Assembly: GCA_965228165.1 (NCBI GenBank)
Contig: CBDDHB010000003.1
Coordinates: forward strand, 868,001 to 932,000
Direction: 5' to 3'
Length of the DNA: 64,000 bases
Source: Oleispirillum sp965228165
GTDB lineage: Bacteria > Pseudomonadota > Alphaproteobacteria > Rhodospirillales > Rhodospirillaceae
Every line of letters begins with the position of its first letter. The stretch's first letter is position 1. This document shows, piece after piece, positions 52,069 through 60,087 of the stretch. Below the pieces are notes generated by a model that did no database searches, was not told the origin of the DNA, and worked only from the letters and a program-made list of their open reading frames with translations. The translations under genes and the position numbers were made by a program.

Positions 52069-53288
52069 CCGGGGACGGTCCCGCCGCCCCCTGGCTGACG
52101 GTGATCGGCCTGGGCGAGGACGGCCTGGCCGGGCTGTCCGCCTCGGCGCGCGCCGCCCTCGACGCCGCCGAGATGGTGGTCGGCGCGAAGCGGCTGTTGC
52201 AGATGGTGCCGGAAACGACGGCGCAACGGGTTCTTTGGGCCGGGTTGGACGGCACCCTCGACGCCATCGGCGCGGCGCGCGGACGCCGCGTCGCGGTGCT
52301 GGCCAGCGGCAACCCGATGTGGTTCGGCGTCGGTTCCACCCTCTACCGCCATTTCGACCCGCGCGAGATCGTCGTCTTTCCCGCGCCCAGCGCCTTTTAC
52401 CAGGCCTGTTCGCGGATGGGCTGGTCGATGCAGGACGCGGTGGCGATTTCCGCCCACGCCTTCCCGCTGGAACAGATCGGCCGCCACCTGTTCCCCGGCA
52501 AGCGTCTGGTGATTCTGTCCCGCGACGGCGACACCCCGGCGGGGCTGGCCGCCTTCCTCACCGAACGCGGCTTCGGCGCCAGCGAAATCACCGTGTTCGA
52601 GGCGATGGGCGGCCCGCGCGAGCATAGCTTCGGCGGCCTTGCCGAAGGCTGGTCGCACCCCGCCGCCGATCCGCTCAACACCGTGGCGATCCGCCTGCGG
52701 GCCTCGGCGGGCGCGCGCGTCTACGGCCTCGCCCCCGGCCTGCCCGACGACGCCTATCTGCACGACGGCATGTTGACCAAGCGGGAAATCCGCGCGGTGA
52801 CGCTGTCCTCGCTCTCCCCCCGCCCCGGCGAGACCCTGTGGGACGTCGGCGCGGGCAACGGCTCGATCTCGATCGAGTGGCTGCGCCTCAACCCCACCGG
52901 GCGGGCGATCGCGCTGGAACGCGACGCCGACCGCGCCCAGGTGCTTCGGATCAACGCCAACCGTCTGGGCGCGCCGACCGTGGAAATCGTCGAGGGCGCG
53001 GCGCCCGAGGCGCTGGACGATCTGGCGGGCGACCCCGACGCGATCTTCATCGGCGGCGGCCTGACCTCGGGCGCGACTCTGGACGCCTGCTGGGACCGAC
53101 TGCCGCCGGGGGGACGTCTGGTGGTCAACGTGGTGGCGCTGGAATCCGCCGCCCTGCTGTTCGATTTCCAGAAACGGCGCGGCGGCACGTTGACACAGCT
53201 TGCGATAGCGCGTAATGCCCCGGTCGGCTCCATGACCAAGTTCGAACCCATGGCGCCGGTGATCCAGTATGCCGGAGTAAAAGCGTGA
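52065..53288 (+). CDS. cobL: precorrin-6Y C5,15-methyltransferase (decarboxylating), CbiE-CbiT fusion
   Basis: Protein of 407 residues. The N-terminal CbiE-like tetrapyrrole methylase (LTVIGLGEDGLAGLSASARAAL, VLASGNPMWFGVGSTL) is fused to a CbiT-like class I methyltransferase (LWDVGAGNGSISIEWLRL, AIFIGGGLTSG). It methylates C5 and C15 and removes the C12 acetate carboxyl. Overlaps cobH and cobI at both ends. Confidence 0.96.
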   Translation: MTGDGPAAPWLTVIGLGEDGLAGLSASARAALDAAEMVVGAKRLLQMVPETTAQRVLWAGLDGTLDAIGAARGRRVAVLASGNPMWFGVGSTLYRHFDPREIVVFPAPSAFYQACSRMGWSMQDAVAISAHAFPLEQIGRHLFPGKRLVILSRDGDTPAGLAAFLTERGFGASEITVFEAMGGPREHSFGGLAEGWSHPAADPLNTVAIRLRASAGARVYGLAPGLPDDAYLHDGMLTKREIRAVTLSSLSPRPGETLWDVGAGNGSISIEWLRLNPTGRAIALERDADRAQVLRINANRLGAPTVEIVEGAAPEALDDLAGDPDAIFIGGGLTSGATLDACWDRLPPGGRLVVNVVALESAALLFDFQKRRGGTLTQLAIARNAPVGSMTKFEPMAPVIQYAGVKA

Positions 53289-53980
53289 CCGGAAAAGTCT
53301 ATGGCCTGGGGCTCGGCCCCGGAGATTCCGAACTGGTGACGATGAAGGTGGTGCGGCTGATCAACAGCGTGCCGGTGGTGGCCTATCCGCGCACCCAGCA
53401 CGGCGACAGCTTCGTCCGCGAGATCGCCGCCCCCTACGTGCCGAAGACCGCGATCGAGCTTGCCCTCGACACGCCGATGGCGATCGACGCCGCGATCGCC
53501 CAGGCGAAATACGACGAGCACGCCGAAATCATCGCCGCGCACCTGGATGCCGGGCGCGACGTGGCGCTGCTGTGCGAGGGCGACCCCTTCGTCTTCGGCA
53601 GCTTCATGTACCTGTACGACCGGCTGGCCGACCGCTACGAGGTCGAGGTGGTCCCCGGCGTCTCGTCGATCACCGCCTGCGCGGCGGCGGCGGGCCTGCC
53701 CTTGGCCGGGCGCGAGGACATCCTGACCATCCTGCCCGCCACCCTGCCCGAGGAAACCCTGGAACGCGAATTGGCCCAGACCTCGGCGGCGGTGATCATG
53801 AAGGTCGGCCGCCACCTGGACAAGGTGCGCCGGGTGATCGACCGCCTGGGCGCGACCGGCGGCGCGACCTATGTCGAACGCGCCCTCAACCCCGGCCAGA
53901 AGGTGGTGCCGCTGGCCCGCCTGACCGCCGCCGAGGCCCCCTATTTCTCGGTGATTCTCGTCTTTCGCGACACGGATTGA
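53285..53980 (+). CDS. cobI: precorrin-2 C20-methyltransferase
   Basis: Protein of 231 residues. It begins with a GTG overlapping the cobL stop (GTGA). The tetrapyrrole methylase motifs are VYGLGLGPGDSELVTMKVVRLI, VALLCEGDPFVFGSFMYLYDRL and VVPGVSSITACAAAAGLPLA. It methylates C20 of precorrin-2, or of its cobalt form if CbiX acts first. Confidence 0.95.
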   Translation: MTGKVYGLGLGPGDSELVTMKVVRLINSVPVVAYPRTQHGDSFVREIAAPYVPKTAIELALDTPMAIDAAIAQAKYDEHAEIIAAHLDAGRDVALLCEGDPFVFGSFMYLYDRLADRYEVEVVPGVSSITACAAAAGLPLAGREDILTILPATLPEETLERELAQTSAAVIMKVGRHLDKVRRVIDRLGATGGATYVERALNPGQKVVPLARLTAAEAPYFSVILVFRDTD

Positions 53981-53987
53981 TCCTCCC

Positions 53988-55817
53988 ATGACCGATACCG
54001 CCCAGCCGCTCGCCATCGTCGTCTTCTCCGAAAGCGGCCTCGACGTCGCGCGCAAGCTCCGCGCCGCCCTGCCGGGTTCGGCGATCCACGGCTTCGAAAA
54101 GCGGGTCTCCGCCTGCGACGAAAGCTTCGCCGACGCCGCCGCGCACTTGCGCCGCCTGTTCCAGTCGGGCCACGGCATCGTCGGCGTCTGCGCGGCGGGC
54201 ATCCTGGTTCGCGATCTCGCCCCCTGCATCGCCGACAAGTGGTCGGAACCGCCGGTCCTGGCGGTGGCGCAGGACGGCGGCGTGGCGGTGCCGCTCCTTG
54301 GCGGGCATCACGGCGCGAACCGTCTGGCGCGGACGATCTCGGCGGCGCTCGGCGGGGTTTCCGGGGTGACCACGGCGGGCGACGTGCGCTTCGACATCGC
54401 CCTCGACGAGCCGCCCATGGGCTGGAGCGTCGCCAACCCCCTCGCCGCCAAGGACGTCGCCGGGCGGCTCCTCTCCGGCCAGCCGGTGGCGCTCTCCGTC
54501 GAGGCGGGGGACGCCGCCTGGATCGCCGACTGCGGCGCCGCCTTCGCGGCGGACGCGCCGTCGCGCATTCTGGTGACCGACCGGGCGGAAGCGGGCGATC
54601 CCGATACCCTGACGATGCATCCGCCGGTGCTCGCGGTCGGGGTGGGCTGCAATCACGGCACTTCCGCCGAAGAGGTCGTCGCCCTGGTCGAAAAGACCCT
54701 GGCGGACGCCGGTCTGGCGGCGGGCGCGGTCGCCTGCCTCGCCTCGATCGACGCGAAGATGGACGAACCGGCGTTCGAGGCGGCGGCGGAACGCTTCGGC
54801 GTGCCGCTGCGGTTCTTCACGGCGGCGGAACTCAACGCCTTCGAGGACCGCCTGACCGAGAAATCCGAACACGCCTTCGCCGCCGTCGGCTGCCATGGCG
54901 TCGCCGAGGGCGCGGCCTTGGCCGCCGCCGGAGCGAACGCGGCGCTCCGCGTCGCCAAGTCTAAGTCCGAAAACGCCACCTGCGCCATCGCCCGCGCCGA
55001 CGCCAACCTCGACCCGACGACGGTCGGGCGGGCGCGCGGCAGCCTGACCGTGGTCGGCGTCGGACCGGGGAATGCCGCATGGCGTTCGCCGGACGCCACC
55101 GCCGCGCTCGCCCGCGCCGACGCGGTGGTCGGCTACAAGCGCTACCTCAACCTCGTCGCCGACGTCATAGCGGGCAAGGCGCAGCACGTTTCCGGAATGA
55201 CCCGGGAAGAGGTGCGGGTGACCAAGGCGCTCGACCTCGCCGCCGAGGGCCAGAACGTCTGCCTGGTCTGCTCGGGCGATCCCGGCATCTACGCGCTGGC
55301 CGCCCTGACCATGGAAATGCTGGACAAGGCGGAACACCGCCCCGACTGGCGGCGCATCAAGGTGCGCGTCGTCCCCGGCATCACCGCCGCGCAAGGGGCG
55401 GCGGCCCTGGCGGGCGCGCCGATGGGCCACGACTTCTGCCTGATCTCGCTGTCCGACCTGCTCACCGACTGGCAGACCATCGAAACCCGCCTCAAGGCCG
55501 CGGCTCTGGGGGACTTCATCGTCGCCCTCTACAACCCGGTGTCGCGCAAGCGACGCAGCCAGATCGAACGGGCGCGCGACATCCTGCTCACCGGACGTCC
55601 GGGGACGACGCCGGTGGTGATCGCCCGCAACGTCGGACGCGACGACCACAGCCTGTTCGTCACCACCCTCGCCGACCTCAAACCCGACGACGCCGACATG
55701 CTCTCCATGGTGATCATCGGCAACCAGACCACCCGCGCCTTCGACCAGGGCGGACGCACCTGGGTCTATTCGCCACGCGGCTACGCCAAAAAGCTGTCGT
55801 TCCTGGTCAAGGAATAA
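53988..55817 (+). CDS. fused cobalt-precorrin-5A hydrolase / precorrin-3B C17-methyltransferase (CbiG-CobJ)
   Basis: Protein of 609 residues. The first 330 are CbiG-like: HGIVGVCAAGILVRDLAPCI, QDGGVAVPLLGGHHGANRLAR, and the C-terminal CbiG/CobE part with VLAVGVGCNHGTSAEEV. From about 345 it is CobJ/CbiH: LTVVGVGPGNAAWRSPDA, ADAVVGYKRYLNL, VCSGDPGIYALAAL and VALYNPVSRKRR. CbiG opens the ring lactone in the cobalt-early (anaerobic) route; CobJ methylates C17 and contracts the ring. Last gene of the operon, followed by a hairpin. Confidence 0.94.
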   Translation: MTDTAQPLAIVVFSESGLDVARKLRAALPGSAIHGFEKRVSACDESFADAAAHLRRLFQSGHGIVGVCAAGILVRDLAPCIADKWSEPPVLAVAQDGGVAVPLLGGHHGANRLARTISAALGGVSGVTTAGDVRFDIALDEPPMGWSVANPLAAKDVAGRLLSGQPVALSVEAGDAAWIADCGAAFAADAPSRILVTDRAEAGDPDTLTMHPPVLAVGVGCNHGTSAEEVVALVEKTLADAGLAAGAVACLASIDAKMDEPAFEAAAERFGVPLRFFTAAELNAFEDRLTEKSEHAFAAVGCHGVAEGAALAAAGANAALRVAKSKSENATCAIARADANLDPTTVGRARGSLTVVGVGPGNAAWRSPDATAALARADAVVGYKRYLNLVADVIAGKAQHVSGMTREEVRVTKALDLAAEGQNVCLVCSGDPGIYALAALTMEMLDKAEHRPDWRRIKVRVVPGITAAQGAAALAGAPMGHDFCLISLSDLLTDWQTIETRLKAAALGDFIVALYNPVSRKRRSQIERARDILLTGRPGTTPVVIARNVGRDDHSLFVTTLADLKPDDADMLSMVIIGNQTTRAFDQGGRTWVYSPRGYAKKLSFLVKE

Positions 55818-56003
55818 AACGTTGCGAGGGGTCGCAGACCCCTCGCGCACCCCATTCGTAAGGTTTTTGCGCGAAGCGCGATAAAACCATCACGCGGCGT
55901 GAAAATCGATTGTCGCTACGCGACTGAAAAACAAATGGATACACAGGGTCCAAGACCCTGTGCGGGGTCCGGGGCGGCGCCCCGGCCTGGTTTTCAACGC
56001 CGG
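55818..56003. repeat. dispersed palindromic mosaic repeat, copy G
   Basis: GCGAGGGGTCGCAGACCCCT, CCCCATTCGTAAGG, TTTTTGCGCGAAGCGCGAT, CACGCGGCGTGAAA, GTCGCTACGCGACTGAAAAA with CAAATGG, CAGGGTCCAAGACCCTG, and GTCCGGGGCGGCGCCCCGG with CCTGGTTTT. Nearly the same order as copy B. It runs from the CbiG-CobJ stop to just before the DUF1491 gene. Confidence 0.8.
55824..55846 (+). terminator. hairpin downstream of the cobalamin operon
   Basis: GCGAGGGGTC and GACCCCTCGC, perfect 10 bp with a 3-base loop, 7 bases after the CbiG-CobJ stop. No T tract follows, so it may be a Rho-assisted end or RNA-protecting hairpin. It is the first module of repeat copy G. Confidence 0.55.
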
Positions 56004-56011
56004 AGGCCTTC

Positions 56012-56338
56012 GTGGAACCCCGTCTCAAGGCCGGATTGCTGGTGCAGGCTTTGGTTCGCCGCTGCGGCGTGGAGCTTCTGCCCGCCTATGTGGCGCGCAA
56101 GGGGGATGCGGAGTCCGGCGCGGTGCTGATCAAGCGCGTCTCCCCCGGCTGGCGCTGCACGGTCTTCCAGACCGTCTTCGGCGAGAACGGCGAACGCCGG
56201 TGGATCGCCGCATCCGGCGAGACCCCGGTGGCGGAAGCCGAGGCGGATGCCTTCGTCGCCCGCCAGACCGGCTTCGACTGCGACCTCTGGGTGGTCGAGG
56301 TGGAAGCGCCGGAGACCTGGACCCCCGACGCTTCCTGA
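56012..56338 (+). CDS. DUF1491 family protein
   Basis: Protein of 108 residues matching the alphaproteobacterial DUF1491 pattern: RLKAGLLVQALVRRCGVELLPAYVARKGDAESGAVLIK at the N-terminus, ERRWIAASGE in the middle and ADAFVARQTGFDCDLWVVEVE at the end. No function is known. It starts at a GTG (56012) 5 bases after GGAGG. Its upstream region is entirely repeat copy G. It is convergent with the secreted-protein gene, with stops 3 bases apart. Confidence 0.88.
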   Translation: MEPRLKAGLLVQALVRRCGVELLPAYVARKGDAESGAVLIKRVSPGWRCTVFQTVFGENGERRWIAASGETPVAEAEADAFVARQTGFDCDLWVVEVEAPETWTPDAS

Positions 56339-56341
56339 GGA

Positions 56342-56749
56342 TCAGGGCTGCACCACCGACCACTTGCCGAGGAAGCCGTCGCCGGTGATGTCGCCCGGCT
56401 TCTTGTCCTGGTTCCAGCGATAAAGCGGCTTGCCCTTATAGGCCCACTGCGACCCGCCATCGGGGCGGGCGATCGCGGCGAAGTCGCCGACCGCCTTGGC
56501 CCCTGCGGGAGCGGCGAGCGGCGGCCAGTTCTTGGCGCAGGGGCCGACGCAGGTGGAGATCCCCGACGGATCGGGAGCGAAGGTGTAGAGGGTCATCGCC
56601 TTGGCATCGACCAGGGTCTTGCCCTTGGCGGTGGTGGCGACGGACACGCCGCCCGGCGCGTCGAAGGCGAAGGCGGCGGACGACAGAACGGCGACGAACA
56701 GACCGACGGCAAGGGCCGGAACCCGGAAACGAAGGGAGATGTTACGCAT
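56342..56749 (-). CDS. secreted COG4315-type repeat protein
   Basis: Protein of 135 residues. A Sec signal peptide (about 1-29) is followed by two copies of the COG4315 motif: KGKTLVDAKAMTLYTFAPD with CVGPCAKNWPPL, and SQWAYKGKPLYRWNQDKKPGDITGDGF. The CxxxCxxxWPP segment is typical. The function of these periplasmic proteins is unknown. AGGAG lies 7 bases before the ATG at 56749. It lies about 95 bases after the DctP-like gene on the same strand. Confidence 0.9.
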   Translation of the reverse strand: MRNISLRFRVPALAVGLFVAVLSSAAFAFDAPGGVSVATTAKGKTLVDAKAMTLYTFAPDPSGISTCVGPCAKNWPPLAAPAGAKAVGDFAAIARPDGGSQWAYKGKPLYRWNQDKKPGDITGDGFLGKWSVVQP

Positions 56750-56843
56750 GCCGGAACTCCTATCCAATGGCGCGACGGGGGCGGCGCGCCGGGGGGGCTT
56801 CCAGGGATGTGGGAAGGGCGTCGCGGCCGATCAACCGCGACGA

Positions 56844-57851
56844 TCAGCGCGCCGTGGGCGGGTCGCCGTCGCGTCCGATATCGACCAGCTCGGTCCAATC
56901 GGTGCCGTGGACTTTCTCGTAGGCGGCGCGCTGGCGCGCGATCAGGGTGGAAAAACGTTCCGGCGTGAAGGCGATCGCGGCGACCTTCTTCGGCAGGCGT
57001 TTGCGCGCCGCCTCGAAATAGGTGACCGCCAGTTGCGAGGCGGTGTCGGTGAAATCGACCCCGACCTCGGTCAGGGCGGCGCGCTCGTCCCGGCTCAACT
57101 TTTCCCAGAAGGCGCGGGAGGCGATCAGGAACGACGGCTCGTAGACGTGATGGGTCAGGGTGATCACCGGCAGCTTCTCGGCGATCGGCAGCCGCGCCAG
57201 AAGGTCGAGCGGACCGTCAACGCTGTCGATGATGCCCGCCTCCAGGGCCTCGTCGGCCTTGTCCATCGGATACTTCTGAGGGACCGCCCCCAGGACGCGC
57301 ATCACGTCGCGCATCTTGCGCCCGTCGTTGATCAGGATCTTGCGACGCGCCAGATCCTCGGGGCCGGAAATCAGGCGATCGGCGCGGATGCTGTGAAAGC
57401 TGTTTTCATACACGCCGATGACGATGATCTTCAGCACGTCCTCGACATGGGTGCGGATCTCGTCCTCCAGCCCGGCATACATGGTTCGCTGCACGTGGCC
57501 GCGATCGCGGAAAACCCAGGGCAAACGGAACAGGGACAGGCGAGGGATCTCGTCGATCACCGCATCGCCGACCACCGCCAGATCGATCCGCCCGCCCCGC
57601 GCCTGCCCCAGAAGGTCGGCGTCGCCGGGACAGGCCGCGCCGGTCTGCACCTCGAAGACGAAGCGTTGCGGCAGGCGTTCTTCCACCCGTTTGATCCAGA
57701 AGGCGACCTGACGCGCCGCCAGCCCGTCCTCGGCGCCGGGAACCCAGATGGCGACGGTGCGCGGCTCCGCCGCCCGCGTCGGCGCGACGGCGGTCAGGAA
57801 ACACGTCATCAGGAAAACCAGGCCGAGCAGGCCGGACCGAACCGCCGTCAT
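56844..57851 (-). CDS. DctP-like TRAP transporter solute-binding protein
   Basis: Protein of 335 residues with a signal peptide (about 1-27, ending TRA-AE), then a DctP-fold protein: YENSFHSIRADRLISGPEDLARRKILINDGRKMRDVMRVLGAVPQKYPMDKADEALEAGIIDSVDGPL contains the arginine-bearing ligand region of TRAP binding proteins. No TRAP membrane genes are adjacent. It may serve a distant transporter or act as a sensor ligand protein. The ATG at 57851 gives the best signal peptide; 57866 is an alternative. Confidence 0.85.
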   Translation of the reverse strand: MTAVRSGLLGLVFLMTCFLTAVAPTRAAEPRTVAIWVPGAEDGLAARQVAFWIKRVEERLPQRFVFEVQTGAACPGDADLLGQARGGRIDLAVVGDAVIDEIPRLSLFRLPWVFRDRGHVQRTMYAGLEDEIRTHVEDVLKIIVIGVYENSFHSIRADRLISGPEDLARRKILINDGRKMRDVMRVLGAVPQKYPMDKADEALEAGIIDSVDGPLDLLARLPIAEKLPVITLTHHVYEPSFLIASRAFWEKLSRDERAALTEVGVDFTDTASQLAVTYFEAARKRLPKKVAAIAFTPERFSTLIARQRAAYEKVHGTDWTELVDIGRDGDPPTAR

Positions 57852-58163
57852 TTCGCGCGCACACATCCGTCGAACGCCGCCGTCGCCGCCCGTCACGGGG
57901 AGGAAACGATTGAACTTCGGGGAAGAGTACCCGCTTCCGAAAGCCCCGCCAAGCGAAGCCGCGCGCGCCGCGACAAGAAATCCCGATCCATGTCTTTCGA
58001 GTCGCACTCCCGGCACCGCCATAAGGCGGTTAACCGACACGAAGGGCGTAAGAAAACCGCGGAGTCTCTCCGGGACATAATTCCTTCGTGTTTTCTTCGG
58101 GGCCTCCTGTGTTAGGATGCGTTCTTCAAAGAGGTGAGTAGGCCGGTTCAAAGGTGGCATGCC
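57852..58163. other. divergent intergenic region
   Basis: About 310 bases between the divergent TRAP-binding-protein and pseudoreceiver genes. It presumably holds both promoters. The sequence near 58105 (TGTGTTAGGATGCGTTC) could be part of a promoter, but I cannot define it. No gene, RNA or strong repeat seen. Confidence 0.4.
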
Positions 58164-59096
58164 GTGGACGCCGACGTATTCTCCCAGGGTTTGCAACGGG
58201 TTCGGGTTTCCGTCGTCTTGATGGACGGATGCCCTGCCGCCTATTGGCGTTCCTTTTGCCACATGGCCGGGCTGCGCCGTCCCGCCTTCATCGCCGATTT
58301 CCCTTCCTTGAAGACCGACTTGTTCAAGGACGAGGTCGATTTCCTGCTGATCTCGATCTCGGCGAAGGGCTACTCCGCCGCCGGACGCACGGTGAAGGCG
58401 ATCCGCAACGGCCAGCTGGGACGCGATCCCTTCCTGCCGGTGATGGTGGTGGCGGATTCCCCCAATGCCGAGGAAGCCGCGTTGCTGATCGACAGCGGCG
58501 TCGATGGCGTCCTGGTGCGCCCCCTGTCGGTGGGCAAGATCACCGACCGCCTGCGCCGCCTGACCCTTCACCGCCAGCCCTTCGTGGTGACCAGCGACTA
58601 CATCGGTCCCGACCGCCGCACCGCGCCGCGAGAGCCCAAACCCGGCGAGGTGGTGGTGCCGCTGTTGCCGGTGCCCAACGCCCTGCACGACCGCATCGTC
58701 GCCAACCTGCCGCTGGCGGCGCGCAACGCGCCGCGCGCCGCCGCCTGGGAAGAGGTGATGCGCCAACGCCTGTTCCGTTGCGCCGACAGCATGCGCCTGC
58801 TGGCGGGGCGCAGCTTCCCGCTGGCGATGCAAGGCGACATCAACGACCGCGTACTGGAAGACATGCGGCGCATCGCCGACCTGGCCGAAGTCGCCTGGAA
58901 GCGCCTGGAAACCGAGGGCCAGGAACCCCTGGCGCGGCACCTGAACGACGTCGCGACGCGGATGCGCGCCTTCGTCAGCGCCCCCGCCTCGGTGGAGCGC
59001 GACGGCCTGTCGCTGCTTCACAGCGACATCGGCAAATCGCATCACGGCCTGTCCGCGTTCCTCGCCGGAGCGGTGGCGGAAACGCCCCGGCTCTGA
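58164..59096 (+). CDS. pseudoreceiver (CheY-like) domain protein
   Basis: About 310 residues. The N-terminal 130 fit a receiver fold (VSVVLMDGCPAAYWRSFCHMAG..., LPVMVVADSPNAEEAALLIDSGVDGVLVRPLSVGKITDRLR), but at the usual phospho-acceptor strand the sequence is VDFLLISISAKGY, with Ser in place of Asp, so phosphorylation is unlikely. SDYIGPDRRTAPRE links to a helical C-terminal half with no recognised motif. The start is uncertain: GTG at 58164 has AAAGG 9 bases upstream, and GTG at 58134 is the alternative. Its 3' end overlaps the convergent M23 gene by 55 bases. Confidence 0.65.
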   Translation: MDADVFSQGLQRVRVSVVLMDGCPAAYWRSFCHMAGLRRPAFIADFPSLKTDLFKDEVDFLLISISAKGYSAAGRTVKAIRNGQLGRDPFLPVMVVADSPNAEEAALLIDSGVDGVLVRPLSVGKITDRLRRLTLHRQPFVVTSDYIGPDRRTAPREPKPGEVVVPLLPVPNALHDRIVANLPLAARNAPRAAAWEEVMRQRLFRCADSMRLLAGRSFPLAMQGDINDRVLEDMRRIADLAEVAWKRLETEGQEPLARHLNDVATRMRAFVSAPASVERDGLSLLHSDIGKSHHGLSAFLAGAVAETPRL

Positions 59097-59950
59097 CCCA
59101 CGGGCGGAATCTCGACCAGACGCGCCGGGTCGAGCCGCCGGTCCAGCCAGCTTGCCCCCCAGTGCAGATGCGGCCCGGTCGCCCGTCCGCTCGCCCCCAC
59201 CGCGCCGATCGTCTGGCCGCGCCGCACCCGCTGCCCGGCCTTGACGTCGCCGCGGCTCAAATGCGCATAGACCGTCTGCAACCCCAGCCCGTGATCGATC
59301 ATCACCGTCCGACCGGTATAGAACATGTCGGAATGGACCAACGACACCACGCCGTCCGCCGCCGCCCTGACCGGCGTCCCCATCGGCGCCGCGATGTCCA
59401 CCCCGGAATGCGGCGCCTTCGCCTCGCCGTTCAGGATCCGCTGCGCGCCGAAAACCCCGCTGACGATCCCGTCCACCGGCGAAACGAATCCCGACAGATA
59501 ATCCGCCCGTCCGCCGATGCGCGCCCGCGCCGCCGCGATCGCCCGGTTGTCCGCCGCGATGCGCTCCAGCAGGGCGGGCGGCGGCGTCACCTTGTCCTGC
59601 GGCAGGCCGTCGATGCGCTGCACCTCCCAGGCGCGCGGCTTCACCGCCAACGCCACCTCCGCCGCCGCGCCGGACGACTCGATCACCCGCAGCACCGCGC
59701 GCGGCGCGGCATCGCGCGCGAATCCCAGAACGAAACGCCCCGCCCCGTCCACCGGCACCGCCTGCCCGTCGAGGAAAACCTTCGCCCCCGCCGCCGCCCG
59801 GCCGAACACCGCGCCGCCCTGCTCCGCCTCGCCCCGCAACTCGGGCGGCGCGGCCAACGCGGGAAGGGAGAAAAGAAGGAAAAAGAACAGCAGGAAAAAC
59901 CCGTGGGCTCCGCCCACACCCGCAAAGGGGCTCAGCCCCTTTGATCCCAT
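59042..59950 (-). CDS. exported M23 family metallopeptidase
   Basis: About 302 residues. A hydrophobic signal segment (FFLLFFFLLFSLPALAAPP) is followed by an N-terminal beta-rich domain (about 35-120), then the M23 domain with zinc ligands in HSGVDIAAPMGTPV and ATGPHLHWGASW. A periplasmic cell-wall endopeptidase or LytM-type activator. The first 17 codons (MGSKGLSPFAGVGG...) are encoded by repeat copy H, so the ATG at 59950 may be repeat-derived and the true start could be a GTG about 11 codons later. Confidence 0.85.
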   Translation of the reverse strand: MGSKGLSPFAGVGGAHGFFLLFFFLLFSLPALAAPPELRGEAEQGGAVFGRAAAGAKVFLDGQAVPVDGAGRFVLGFARDAAPRAVLRVIESSGAAAEVALAVKPRAWEVQRIDGLPQDKVTPPPALLERIAADNRAIAAARARIGGRADYLSGFVSPVDGIVSGVFGAQRILNGEAKAPHSGVDIAAPMGTPVRAAADGVVSLVHSDMFYTGRTVMIDHGLGLQTVYAHLSRGDVKAGQRVRRGQTIGAVGASGRATGPHLHWGASWLDRRLDPARLVEIPPVGQSRGVSATAPARNADRP

Positions 59951-60087
59951 GACTGGTTTTTCGCGCGTAGCGCCATCGAACCACCGCTTCCGCGCGAGGA
60001 ACGATAGCCGCTGCGCGGCGAAAAACAAATGGGGGCCCGGGGCCTCCAGGTCCCGGCGGGTCCGGGCAGCGCCCGGCCTAGTGTTAT
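59900..60087. repeat. dispersed palindromic mosaic repeat, copy H
   Basis: GGCTCCGCCC, AAAGGGGCTCAGCCCCTTT, CCCATGACTGGTTTTTCGCG, GTAGCGCCAT, GCCGCTGCGCGGCGAAAAAC with AAATGGG, and GGGTCCGGGCAGCGCCCGGCC. GTTTTTCGC and GCGAAAAAC, with CCCAT and ATGGG outside, form terminal inverted repeats about 80 bases apart. It overlaps the first codons of the M23 gene and reaches the xseA stop. Confidence 0.8.

Noticed and set aside
56844..59984. A single 1046-codon minus-strand frame joining the TRAP binding protein with upstream sequence
   Set aside because: Only the part from 57851 has a signal peptide and family motifs. The rest is antisense to the pseudoreceiver gene and in a different frame from the M23 gene.
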